Shown piece by piece: positions 22,117-32,545 of a stretch of DNA of 64,000 bases (its first letter is position 1; the number at the start of each line of letters is the position of its first letter). The DNA is taken from NCBI RefSeq assembly GCF_035222375.1, contig NW_026946364.1, positions 434,001 through 498,000 on the forward strand, written 5' to 3'. The position numbers were made by a program, and so were the translations under genes. The stretch comes from Podospora pseudocomata (lineage: Eukaryota > Ascomycota > Sordariomycetes > Sordariales > Podosporaceae). Under the pieces are notes generated by a model. That model was not told the origin of the DNA. It searched no databases and saw nothing but the letters and a program-made list of their open reading frames with translations.

Positions 22117-22847
22117 CTATTGCAAATCGGGAAAATTTCTCAAAAAGTGACTCGGGCATTCGTACCCGTACGGGTTCTTGGTGAGATACTCTTGGTGGTA
22201 ATCCTCAGCGTCCCACCACTTTTGCGCGGGGAGGATCTCGGTGACGATCTTGTTGTTCCACCACTGCTCGTTTGCTTTTTTTGTCATCTCCCTCGCGGTT
22301 TTCTCCTGCTCGGCGTCGTGGTAGAAGATCCCCGAGCGGTACTGGGACCCCCTGTCGGGGCCCTGCTGGTTGGACGTGGTGGGGTCGTGCATCCGGTAGA
22401 AGAAGGTGAGGAGGTCAGTGTAGGAGATTTTGGTGGGGTCGTAGACTAGGAGGGTGGCTTCGGCGTCTGTTGGGAATCGGGGGGAGGTTAGATTGTGGGG
22501 ATTTTGAGGGAAAGAGAGATGGGGAGGGGAAACATACGGCCTGTGTTGCCGCTGCAGACGGCGCGGTAGGAAGGGTCTTGGGTGTTACCGCCGATGTAGC
22601 CTACTCGGGCGTCGTAGAGGCCTTTGGAGCCGAAATGCTTGCGGTACATGTGCTCGACGCCCCAGAAGCAGCCGGCCGCGACGGTTGCGCGGGCGGCGCC
22701 CTCGGGGTATTCCTTTTGGGTGGCGGCGGAGGCGGAGGCGGAGGTGCCCATTTTCTTGAGAAGGGAGTGGGTGTTTGGGGATTTGGCGATGGCGGCTCGT
22801 GAGAAGGGGGCGAAGAGCTTGGTGAGGATGAAGGGGCAGGTTGACAT
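22117..22847 (-). CDS. msrA: Peptide methionine-(S)-sulfoxide reductase MsrA
   Basis: Exons 22847-22538 and 22466-22117 give 219 residues. The catalytic motif GCFWGVEHMY is intact and the splice restores SGNTGHAEATLLVYDP, a conserved MsrA block. The C-terminal part has YRSGIFYHDAEQEKTA and WWDAEDYHQEYL. The enzyme reduces methionine-S-sulfoxide in proteins using thioredoxin. An in-frame second ATG at 22751 (MGTSASASAATQKEYPEG) begins just before the conserved domain. The 32 residues before it are basic and hydrophobic without acid (LTKLFAPFSRAAIAKSPN), resembling a mitochondrial targeting peptide. The gene may therefore make mitochondrial and cytosolic forms. Confidence 0.93.
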
Positions 22848-23462
22848 GGACAGAGTTACGGCAAGCAGCGAAGCTATGAGGGGGGGGATGTGATTGATTT
22901 ATTATAATGATGTAGCTCTCGCGATGCGATTGTTGCAATGGGAACTAGGATGTGGTGGATCGTGGGCCCTGGAAAGGGTGGAGTTCCCGCGATTGCGACA
23001 GAATGGATGTGGGATTGCGAAATGCGAATAAGGGTCTGGAGCAGCTACCGAGAGATATTTATTGACGATGTTTTCCGGGATGTCAAATGAGGAAGGAGAG
23101 GAAGGATGGGATGAGTCAACTCTTCGAGAATCTGGAGCGGGGGAAAAGTGAGGATAAAGAATTGGCCGGTGGGAATTGTCAGCATTCATATGCTTTTGGT
23201 GACAAAAACTGTCATCGAAGCAGTGATTCCAAAGCTCTGCTGAAGCTCTTTGCGATCGTGACGTCGCGCTGCCGGGATTCGCAGATTCGGCGCGGGGCAA
23301 AACCACAAGGGGCGACATGGGATTCCAAATCAATGAGGGGTATTTGACAATGCAGGGTTAGGGTTCATATCGATATGATGGAAAAGGAGTGACCCCTGAA
23401 TCCAAGTCAAACGTGTTTCTCTCACTCGTTAGGAGGATTCCCGTGGCTCCGAGAGACCCAAG
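22848..23462. other. Promoter side of msrA and 3' side of next gene
   Basis: No coding signal with recognisable features. A purine-rich run (ggggggg) lies near 22880. Nothing else seen. Confidence 0.45.
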
Positions 23463-25039
23463 TTACAAATTCGACAAGAATAAGAGTTTTAAAAGATAGC
23501 CAATATGCCTTTTGAGATTGGGCGCCCATACCATGGAGGCAACAACCTGTCCATGGCTCCCTCGATTCCATGCGGATATGCCCAATTCCTCAGCGATATT
23601 TCGGAGTGTCCAGGCATGAACGGCCAAGTTCACCATCACCAAGAACTCAACAAAACCCCAGAGGAGCCGCACTATTCTTCCAGTCCACCGTAAACGACGT
23701 GCGTTTACAAAACGACTAACCCATCGAGGGATCCTGCTTTTCTCAATATGCAGCAGGTCTTGATTAAGAACTAGAATCATGACTACTGGATAGATATGCG
23801 CTCTTCTAGCACTCCGAAAAGAAGGCGGGGTCAACTCGGGAATTGAGGCCAAACAGAACGCCTGCAATGAAGGATTATTGCCACACTGTTCGACTTTTTC
23901 TGTAGCACGGAGATGGCACCAGACTGTCTCCATTGTTGGGGAAAGGCTTTCCAGATTATCGATGACCACCGCAAGAATGCAGTTGCCGAGGGTGAGGGCC
24001 AATGTATATCACCTGAAAAATGCCCGGTCGGCTGACAGAATCTCTTGTAAAAGTCGAAACAAAGTCTTACCATCCCATCCCCACTCGCTGAAGAAGAGAT
24101 TGCATCAGGAGTACAGGCAACACGCCGTTGACTGCTAGAACCTGCACCAGTTGCGAGTTCATGATGTTGAAGGGCGCTTTCAAAAATGCCATGGCCCGAT
24201 GTACTACTAACCATGAGCACTGGATATGTCCAGGAATTCAAGATGTTCATCAACCCGTATGCTACCAAGACCATGAGGGTTTGAGCAATATGAGAGAACA
24301 AAACCTTTACCTCATTGACACTCATATTAGTTGGCTTGTTCAAGAGAACCAAGAGTCGTCGACTTACGCCAGGTCCAGCAACATCAGCGTTGACAGTCAC
24401 ATCTGTGCCTTCACAGTAACTTGTCAATGCGGATTGTAGCCCAAGAAGAGAGGACGAGCTCTCAAAACCGACTCGCTGCAAATTCAAAAGGTCTGGGGAA
24501 CAGTTGCCAAGTAGCCCGTCGTGTGCCTGGCAAGACGCTACAGCGGACTGCAGTACTGAACCCAGGACGAAAGATCCATTCCAATCTCGAATGTTGTTCA
24601 CTCCATATGCTCTGAGCTCTACCATGTCATCCGAGTCTAGCGGCCAGGCTAGACTGCCGCTCCGGATGAGAACTTCCGCAGACGCAAGAGTAACGCCGTT
24701 GGCGAGAGTACTGGTGGACGCAGACCTGCTATCAGGATCCGTACAGGTAGAGGTGCAATGTGGCTCTTGGTTGAACCCAATCCGGCATCCGGATTTCAAT
24801 AGCTTCAGAGCAGGTTTTCCATCCGCATATTGATATTGGCGCCGATTTTGGGCGTCATGATCGGAGGAGTTCGAAGTGAATTCAATGAAGCGGAAAAGGC
24901 GCTTGATGCCTGAAACCACCAAATAAAGTGGGATCAGATCGGTCTCATCATGGCCTTGCATATTTTCACGAGTGATGGTAAAAAGAAGCCGCTCAGGGTT
25001 TGCTGACAGGTCAGTTCCTGAGTCCCAGCTCTTTGTCAT
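23463..25039 (-). CDS. Divergent multi-pass membrane protein of unknown function, frame apparently interrupted
   Basis: The best exon chain is 25039-24368, 24310-24266, 24219-24071 and 24012-23463. The first exon encodes a soluble part of 224 residues ending CEGTDVTVNADVAGPG, a block typical of a widespread fungal family of hypothetical membrane proteins. The next exons read VLFSHIAQTLMVL and MNSQLVQVLAVNGVLPVLLM, hydrophobic segments in the expected order. The last exon has further hydrophobic segments (LALTLGNCILAVVID; LWGFVEFLVMVNLAVHAWTL). Joining exon 3 to exon 4 in the frame that preserves these segments meets a TGA at 24011-24009, immediately after the junction, and no alternative AG avoids it. 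Either the copy is a recent pseudogene or the splice is unusual. The second intron (46 bases) is also weakly supported. Confidence 0.45.
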
Positions 25040-25514
25040 GGTTGACGGGCGGAATTCACTGACAGTAGACGAGCAGGAGAAAGGATGGCAGCCTGGTAGA
25101 ATGGAATAACTCTTTATTCATGGGCTTTATTGGGCCGGTATTTGTATCTGGTGTTGTTTGCTGAGTATGAGTGAAACTGCCTCACTTATCAGGGCCCCAC
25201 TCATCAAGCTGCAGGATCAGGGCGAGGACCCCAAATTCCCCAAATGTAACCCACTTGTAATATAGGTTACCGTGGAATGATTTCAGCCCCCAACTATCAC
25301 TGTATGCCGTGTAACCTTCTCTTTCGACCTTTACTGACCGAAATGGCATCTTCGTTGCTCACAGTGTTTCGAGGCTAGCTTGTCAAACCAGACAGGTACC
25401 TTAGGTAGTGTTGTCCGCCTTCGGAGGTAAACTGATCGTTGTACCTCACCTAACCTTGGCCCTTTTTGTGCTGCTATTATTCTCAGAGTCTTCCAGGCTT
25501 GGGGATATTCACCT
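25040..25514. other. Intergenic stretch
   Basis: It lies between two minus-strand genes. No coding or repeat signal recognised. Confidence 0.45.
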
Positions 25515-26363
25515 TCATGTCCTGCCCGACACCCATAGCCTCCAGACCACCTTTTTCACCATCGACATTTTCCTCTGCGTTGCCCTCATCCTTGGCTTCC
25601 ATTCGACAAAAGTGCGGCTCTCATCGATCCACTTCTCATAAACCTGAGTCAATTCGTCCAGGGCCTGCTCTTTAGCGGCCTTTCTCTCCTCTTCCGACTC
25701 CGTCTTCGTCTTCAGTTTCACGCGCCTGTCTATAGACCACCTCCACTCATGGATCTTGATGAAAACCTCCTTTCTGAGCTCCTCGTTGGCGGGATCTATG
25801 AAATCAGTCCTACTGTATGACTTTCGGTTCTCGTAGAAGAAATTGCTGAGGCATGTAGGGCAGCTGAGCACATGCATAGTGTGCCCGTGATCATTTTCGG
25901 CCTCATCTGTAGTTTGGGCCCAGAACCAAGATTCATCAGTCTCCCATTCCGTGTTGTAAAAGCCGCTGTCGAGATCATTCGGGCACTCTAGAACAGTCCC
26001 TGTCTGGGCCAGGCGATAGACACATTCTAGACAAGGGGCTCTTGTCATTTGACCATCAATTTGATGATGAAGTCGAGTCATTCCTTTGGTGAGAGTAACG
26101 CTTTCAGAAAGGGTCACAATGACATCGCCATCTTCCTCGACATCGCCGCTGGGTCTGCCGGAGTCCTTGCCTTCTTTCTGTATTTGTCAAGAGACATTTA
26201 GCATCAACAAAGTTTAACACACCTTTCTTTTGTAATTTGATCTGGGAAAAACAGGCGGAGAGTCCCTGCGGGCTCGCTTTCCAAGCAGCGACTCCGACTG
26301 AAACTCCGCTTTCACCAGGTCACGATTCCTCTGTTTCTGCTTGGTCTGCACTGTGCGAGCCAT
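25515..26363 (-). CDS. Unknown protein with two CxxC pairs
   Basis: Exons 26363-26223 and 26176-25515 give 267 residues. The basic N-terminus (TVQTKQKQRNRDL) is followed by an acidic stretch (GDVEEDGDVIVTL). Then come two CxxC pairs, CLEC at about residue 96 and CPTC at about 151, which could hold one zinc ion. A charged helical C-terminus follows (KTKTESEEERKAAKEQALDE) with a basic end. The intron is GT-AG and joins KRK to KEGKD in frame. I do not recognise the family. It sits upstream of the HET-domain gene on the same strand. Confidence 0.6.
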
Positions 26364-26666
26364 TGAAGACTGTGGTCTTGTTGCTGAAGGGTGTAAGGAG
26401 GAACTAGCCAGGTGGTGGCAGAAGTCGACTTGGCAAAATTCTACGGAAAACAGCCAAGAGATGTTGAGGAATTTGGTGAAAAATAGTTTGAAAAGTCAAT
26501 GATCAAACGTAGGGTGGTCCTAGGAGCTGCCTGGCTAACAAACAGCTTCACAAAAGGAAAGAGCGCCCTGTGATTCACGTCATGGACAAATAAAGTAACT
26601 ACGACACCAGCACGGCCTTGGAGGTAACGGCACAAACCACGTTGCTTGAGCGTCTGCTAGAATAAA
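26364..26666. other. Short intergenic stretch
   Basis: It is the promoter of the CxxC protein gene and the 3' flank of the HET gene. Nothing seen. Confidence 0.45.
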
Positions 26667-28717
26667 CTAAAAGATGGAAATCTCCTCTTCCTGTTCATTG
26701 TGTGTAATCCAATCTCCCGGGAGAGACCCAACTCCCACTCTCTCGTATATTTTTCTCTCACCACTGTCTCTCCATCCACCAATTCCAACCACCACGAGGA
26801 CATGGTGCTCAAGGGCCCTGGCAGGCTTATTGCTCTTCGACTTTCGCCTCCCAACAGCCACAACTCTCAATTCCTTGGCGTCATCTATCCCGGTAGGTCG
26901 CTGCCCAGCATCCCATTTGATCTTCTTCTCAGCAACTTTCAGCCCTACCACCAGTCTTCGACCCTTCCCGCTGAGGTGGTTGTCTTGATCTGTGCGCCCG
27001 GTATGCCACATGGAACTAGCAGTACTATTCCCTGACCCGCTGGTATCAAGACTCATTTCCCAAACCGCAGCTCCCCACGGCGACCGAACGTCATCCTCCA
27101 GCCAATGAACTCCCTCGAACGGCAAATCCATGAAACCAATCGCACCCGTGTAAGCCATCCACGACCAGCTAGGTGGCACCCTATACCGTCCCAGCCCTTC
27201 CTCGGGGAACTCGATCCTCCGCATACCCCCTGGTTCCTCGCAGGTCCAAAGCAAACTCCTCCCAAAAAAAGGGACTCTGTCAAAGATCCCATACCCCCCT
27301 CTCGTGTCGAAAGCGGCCACGAGCCTCTGTTCCAAGCCAGCGATGGCAATAGGGCGGTCGTATGCTCTCGTGAATTGCAGTCGGGAATAGGTCTTGTAAA
27401 GGGATTCGTACAGGCGGATCTTGCCCCCTTTGCTCGAGGTCAGGGCTACTTGCGGGAAGTTGGGGTCGCCGAGAAAAGAGGATTGGTTACTTTTAGACAA
27501 AAAAGGTTAGTTAGTGTAACAAAAGAAACAATCAAGAGATCCAAGGACGTGCTTTGTCATCTTTGTAAGTGTTTCACAGCGCACCCCAGCACCGCACTCA
27601 AAATATGTCTGTCGTTCGGTGAAATAGATCGTTCGGCGCGCAAGAGCTCTTTCTTGCAGCACCCAACCACGTTGGTTGAGAGGACCATCGATGACATCTG
27701 TCTGAAAGTTGTCAATTGCCTCGCAGACATAGACCATGGCGTTGTTGTCTTCGCTGTCTCCAACGTCGCCCTTGCCACTATTAGCAGACAGATTGAGGGC
27801 AACAGACTTTCTTTGTGGGCGTGAAGACAAGAATCCGCTCGAAGTGCCACTGGCACTGCTGGCCGCAATCACACAATAGGCCAAACTGAACACTGTCTCC
27901 ATCTTCTGAGCTTCAGTCTCAAAGTCACCCTGTGGGCCTTGAACGATACAGAGAGAGTCAATCCACAAGTACCGGATCCCAAGAGCTCTGGTCACGGAAA
28001 CTGCGTCCTTGAAAGTCTTAGGAAGGCTACTAATAGCTATCCCGGATGTAAGCCTGGGGCTGACGTTGGTGGCGGTGGTGGAGAAATGGTTGTTATGGCG
28101 AGAGTTTCCCCACGGGTGTGATAGTGCGATGTACCGTGTGTCTTCTCCTTTGAGACCTAGCGAAGTTGAGGAACACAGTAAAATTGATTGCTGGCTTGCG
28201 GAGCTCCCGACATCGAGAAGTTTGGTAGGGAGAGCCAAGCCCTTTTTCGACGGGATTGCTTTGAGGTAGCAGTCTGGGTGGTTAAGATCGCAATCGTTCA
28301 GCCAGTTGGCAAGCAGGGTGAAGTATGCGTCACTGTATGTTGACATCAGGGCTGGCAGTCCGATTTGAATCTCGTCAGCTGCGTGCCTGAAACTGGGCGG
28401 CGCTCGCAACGGGTACTTTGCTATCAGCCTGTTAGTCAGTAAACTGAAGGAGTACTGCATCTAGCTACCATTATCCTTGACTTACTCGGAACAAGACAAA
28501 GTGACAGAAAAGGATCAGGCATACGATCCAAAAAAAGATGAGAGCCGATTCTTTGTAATTTTACCAAGTCAGTTTCACCTTTGGGCGTTGTTCCTGACTT
28601 GGTGATACAAGCATCGAAAACAAGCATGTGTAGCTCGCAATTACGGGACGTCGATTTGATAGTTGCAAAGCTATCTTGGCAAGGCTCCGGGGAAAGCAGA
28701 TCTCGATTCGTGCACAT
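26667..28717 (-). CDS. HET-domain (heterokaryon incompatibility-type) protein
   Basis: Exons 28717-28486, 28420-27553 and 27489-26667 give 640 residues. The first in-frame ATG (MCTNRDLLSPEPCQD) follows the last upstream non-ATG open sequence. The HET domain lies at about residues 155-310 with its three hallmark blocks: YIALSHPWGN, IRYLWIDSLCIVQG and LAYCVIAASSASG. The usual downstream blocks are present (GWVLQERALARRTIYF, TYFECGAGVRCETLTKM, FLGDPNFP). HET proteins trigger cell death when incompatible hyphae fuse; the domain is related to TIR. The second intron needs a GC donor (27552-27551) to keep the LTKMT-NN-SSFLGD block in frame, with a CTAAC branch point and AAAAG acceptor. Two kinase genes lie beside it. 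Confidence 0.85.
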
Positions 28718-29387
28718 TGGGCAAAGTCTCTGGATTGAGTTTGCAGGAAGTGGGTTTGATGCCAATGACCGGATACAGTGTTGGCGCAAGGCGAATTCAT
28801 TGTCGACTGGATAGCTCCAAGTCGTAACTAACTGTGATTTGTTAAGATATGTGCTGAGCCGTGAAGGGAGCAACTCAGGAGGTTGATCTTACAGGCTACA
28901 TGAAGCTATCAGCGCTCATTTCCTCCGGCAGAGGCAGTAGCTGGATAAGCAAAAAAAAAACAGAAAAGAAAAAACTTACGATCTGGCACAGTAGACAGGC
29001 CGATGGGTCAATTTAAAGCAAAAATCGCTAGCTTTCTTACAGAATCACTCACATGCTACAAATAAGTTCACAGTCAGATACCCGAGACGATTTAGAAATC
29101 AGTGTCCAAGGAACATACCGTCTACCCGTTCGAGCCGTGATCCTCGAGGTCAGTGAAATCCATGAATCTGCAGATACAAAGGCGACTCACATACTGATGG
29201 TCGTCAGCTCTCGACTCTTCTCAACAGTCTTGGTTCTTTGTATCATGAACCTACTGTCTAAATGTGTTCAGTGGAGTGAATGGTGTGTCAGTTGGTCATC
29301 TTCCCAGAGTCATATCGATACTGATACGGTTCACGTACCTCCTAAAGTCCCATCAGCGGAGTTCTTCATTACAGGACAACCGGGATA
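28718..29387. other. Intergenic stretch between HET and kinase genes
   Basis: It is the promoter region of the HET gene and 3' flank of the kinase. A-rich run near 28950. No gene recognised. Confidence 0.45.
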
Positions 29388-31475
29388 TCATACAAGATTT
29401 GGCTGTGTTTTGAGAAGATCATCCCCTAGTCGGCTTTTTGCTGCTGTCCTCTTGGGCTTCATTACTTGGAGGGGTGCTGGTGGTGCAATATTTGCTCGGT
29501 CTTTCCTAAAGCAAAGGTAATCGCCTCCCTGAGACTCATCATGTATGGCCTTCCCCCAAATAGCTTCCAACTTTTCCTTCAGCTCGCCAGCATCAGCTCG
29601 GCATCTGCTGATCTGGCTAGGCACCATGTTTTCACTGGGTAACTCAACAACAAGAAGTCTGTCCCTAACAAGTCGAACGATATCTGCGAGTGCCGAACCA
29701 CCGGCCCGGTTGCATTCGGGATCATTCAAAATCTCAGCGATCCAATGACTCGCAATGTCACTCACTCGGGCAACATTTCGGTCCACTGTGAAGTAAAGGG
29801 TGTCTGTGTGCGGGTTCTCGCGGATTTTATGTTGGTCATAGAAGCTCGCCAACCCATCGTTCCCGTACAAAATGATGATGACGAATTCGAGAATAACGCA
29901 ACCGATAGACCAGATATCGAAGCGGCGTGACCTTGGGAGATGTAGATTGGCGACAGCTTCGGGAGCCTCGTAATGAGATGTCGTGAATTTCTGGTTTGTC
30001 ATGTCCTTTCTTCGAGCGGTGGCAAAGACGTGCTGTTTGGCCAGGCCAAGGTCGGCTATTTTCAACGTTCCCAGCCAACGGGAATCGTTGGTCTGTGACT
30101 GGTTGAACTGTAAAATATTCTCTGGCTTCAGATCGCCATGTCGCCAATGTTCATCGCTGCTTGCATCGCTCTCCTCGCTGACATAAGATCGGTTAGGGTC
30201 TTCGCTTCTGAAAGAAACTTCGTCGTCTGATGGTTCAACAAATCGAACGTGAATCTCGGGTACATTTCTCGGGGACTTGGATGTATCGGGGGTTGTGATG
30301 GGGCTGTGATCTTTTGTTTCCTCCTCTCGCGGTTTGACCGAATGCGGAACAGGTACGGTCAATCTTTCACCAGCTGCCATACCTGCCAGATCTGCTGCCC
30401 GTCGGACCACGTTGCCAGTCTTGGTCCTGTTGTTTGTGCCGTGGAGGGTTGAAAGGGCACCGACTATGCCGAGAACCTCTTCAATGACCGACATGATTCG
30501 GTCAGGGTCAAGGTCTTTCGGCTCTGGGCCTTGGCTTTCCCAGAGCTCTCGAAGACTGCCTCCGTCTGCCCACTCAAACATGATGTAGTGCTCCAGACCA
30601 CATCGCAAGGCGGCTAATGGGCGGATGAGATGTTTATGGTGCAGCTTGTTTATCTCTTCCAAGGCAGAGGTCTCGTGGTTCCAAGCCGTTTCCACATTGT
30701 ATCCAGGTTCCGAAGTTAGTGGTTTCAGCTGTTTCAATGCAACCTTGAGCGACTCTCCAAAGTATCTGTCGTCTTGGTGATGGGCATGGTGAACTTCTGC
30801 CTCGTAGACCGTACTGAAATGGCCAATATGAGGTTTCTGGGCTTTCCAGGTGATTGGGAGCACACATCCTTCCTTCAGCTCGTATATGAACTTGTCTTTC
30901 AGAATAACAGGTGCTGTGAACATTGCTTGGTCCTGAAAGAATCGAAATGATATGTGCGCCCAGAGTTTGTCATGAAATACGTCCCATGCCTTGTGGTGGG
31001 CAACGCGTTGATGGCATGGTAACTTTCCCCCGACGCAGGGTATACGGTCGACCGGGAGGTGTTCGTCTGTCATGTTGTGTTTCCGGCAACTCTCCATGAT
31101 AGCCAACAGGTCATTTGGAGAAGCCTCATTGCCAACCACTAGAATAAGAAACAGTGTCTTTCCGTGACCGCAAACAAAATCAATCACATCAGTCGAAGCC
31201 TTTTCTGGAAGCACCAGCCGAATGGTTGCATAGTTGACCAATTTATCGATTTCTGTGACTGGGAGGAATTCCTTGCCGCTAGGAAGGGCGCTGGTGACAA
31301 AAGACTGTACTAGCCTTCTCCGGAGACTCCTAAGTTCTTCCTCTGGATTGGGCCTCACCACAGCGGGTTCCTGATAAGTATCAGGGGGGGGTTTTCGACG
31401 ACGACCAAAGAAGCGCCGCATGGTACCCATGTTACAATAACAGAAGGACAGACGGTGTTTTTGTCGTAAAGACAT
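29388..31475 (-). CDS. Serine/threonine protein kinase with fungal N-terminal module (copy 1)
   Basis: Single exon, 695 residues from the ATG at 31475; ATGs at 31430 and 31421 are alternatives. The N-terminal 180 residues include LFLILVVGNEAS and MTDEHLPVDR, matched in the neighbouring kinase. The kinase domain starts near residue 220: glycine loop IGHFSTVYEAEV, VALKQL lysine, hinge IMFEWADGGSLRELW. The catalytic loop is HGDLKPENIL (HGD in place of HRD), the metal motif DLG, and APE is YEAPEA. An insert of about 110 residues, acidic and Ser-rich, interrupts the domain just before the catalytic loop. Key catalytic residues are present, so it is probably active. Substrate and pathway are unknown. 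Divergent with copy 2 and next to a HET gene. Confidence 0.85.
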   Translation of the reverse strand: MSLRQKHRLSFCYCNMGTMRRFFGRRRKPPPDTYQEPAVVRPNPEEELRSLRRRLVQSFVTSALPSGKEFLPVTEIDKLVNYATIRLVLPEKASTDVIDFVCGHGKTLFLILVVGNEASPNDLLAIMESCRKHNMTDEHLPVDRIPCVGGKLPCHQRVAHHKAWDVFHDKLWAHISFRFFQDQAMFTAPVILKDKFIYELKEGCVLPITWKAQKPHIGHFSTVYEAEVHHAHHQDDRYFGESLKVALKQLKPLTSEPGYNVETAWNHETSALEEINKLHHKHLIRPLAALRCGLEHYIMFEWADGGSLRELWESQGPEPKDLDPDRIMSVIEEVLGIVGALSTLHGTNNRTKTGNVVRRAADLAGMAAGERLTVPVPHSVKPREEETKDHSPITTPDTSKSPRNVPEIHVRFVEPSDDEVSFRSEDPNRSYVSEESDASSDEHWRHGDLKPENILQFNQSQTNDSRWLGTLKIADLGLAKQHVFATARRKDMTNQKFTTSHYEAPEAVANLHLPRSRRFDIWSIGCVILEFVIIILYGNDGLASFYDQHKIRENPHTDTLYFTVDRNVARVSDIASHWIAEILNDPECNRAGGSALADIVRLVRDRLLVVELPSENMVPSQISRCRADAGELKEKLEAIWGKAIHDESQGGDYLCFRKDRANIAPPAPLQVMKPKRTAAKSRLGDDLLKTQPNLV

Positions 31476-32545
31476 CTCAACATCCAGAAAGTTTTGCGGC
31501 GAGTTGTCGTTGAAATATAGAGTCCCTCGAGGTGCGGGGTATAACCTCCTTGGCCATCTTATCTGCTCCTAGGTCAGCAATCGTGACTTGCATATGGCTT
31601 GCTTTCTGTGGTTCTAGGCCCGATGAGTGGTTGGGTCTCGGTGATGAGGGGTTCAGCTTTTCCCCTCTCGTTGGCGCAAGTCCGTATCTGTCCCTGCATC
31701 GTGGGCATGCTGTTCGTCAATAATCAGTTAAGCGGGAGGAGGAGTCAAAAGTGCAGTTCTCATGCAGCATAGGTGACCAGCGAGGACGAGGGGAAATGTG
31801 ATGGATTGCAACAACGCGCATTCGATATGGCGCGGTGCAGTTGGTTGACGACACCCCGATCTGCCAGCCAGCTGCAATCAGGTGAAAACCTGGGGGAGGG
31901 GTCAGCCTTTTGGGTTCCCTCCCGTCCTGATTCCATCATTCCAACCCAAAAGGATTCCTTATCTCTGAATTCTTGATCGGCCAGAAAGGACGTACCTTAT
32001 CCCGAGTTTTCATCGCATTCATCCCGTCACGGGGACAAAAAGAGTGTTGCCTAGCTAGACTAAGTCTCCGATTGCGCTTGGATGCCTTTAGACTTACCGG
32101 ATCCTGAAGAAATGTCCCGATTCCTGTCCATGGCTCATTCAGGCTATGCCCAATGCCGACATGCGACTTGCACTGCTTGTTGGTCCCGGGCCCGGATTCC
32201 TGGTGACCAATAGAGGGCCTCTCACACACCACCTCTTCTCTTCACACACCCTTAGCACTTGTTTTACGACTCCGGCACCCCCCAGGCGTCCTTCAGGCAT
32301 CTCCAAGGCATCCTCCACACCCTTTGAGCGAATATCGAGTCATCCAATATGGTCCGCATGGTCCGCCATCATGAAGGGTATGTAGTCTCGTCTTGAGTCT
32401 TAAACTGGAAAAGTCCCAAATAAAACTTGCATCAATCAATTCCCTTCGCTTCTGCACTTTCGTTTACATGCGCTGAATTGCTGCCCCTGGTGCTTTAGCT
32501 TGAAGACCCGCCTGTCCGCATTTGCCAAGATCGTCCCAGGGCACC
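31476..32545. promoter_or_regulatory. Shared upstream region of two divergent kinases
   Basis: It is 1.07 kb between the two head-to-head kinase start codons. No coding signal. I recognise no specific motif, but the layout suggests co-regulation. Confidence 0.4.
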
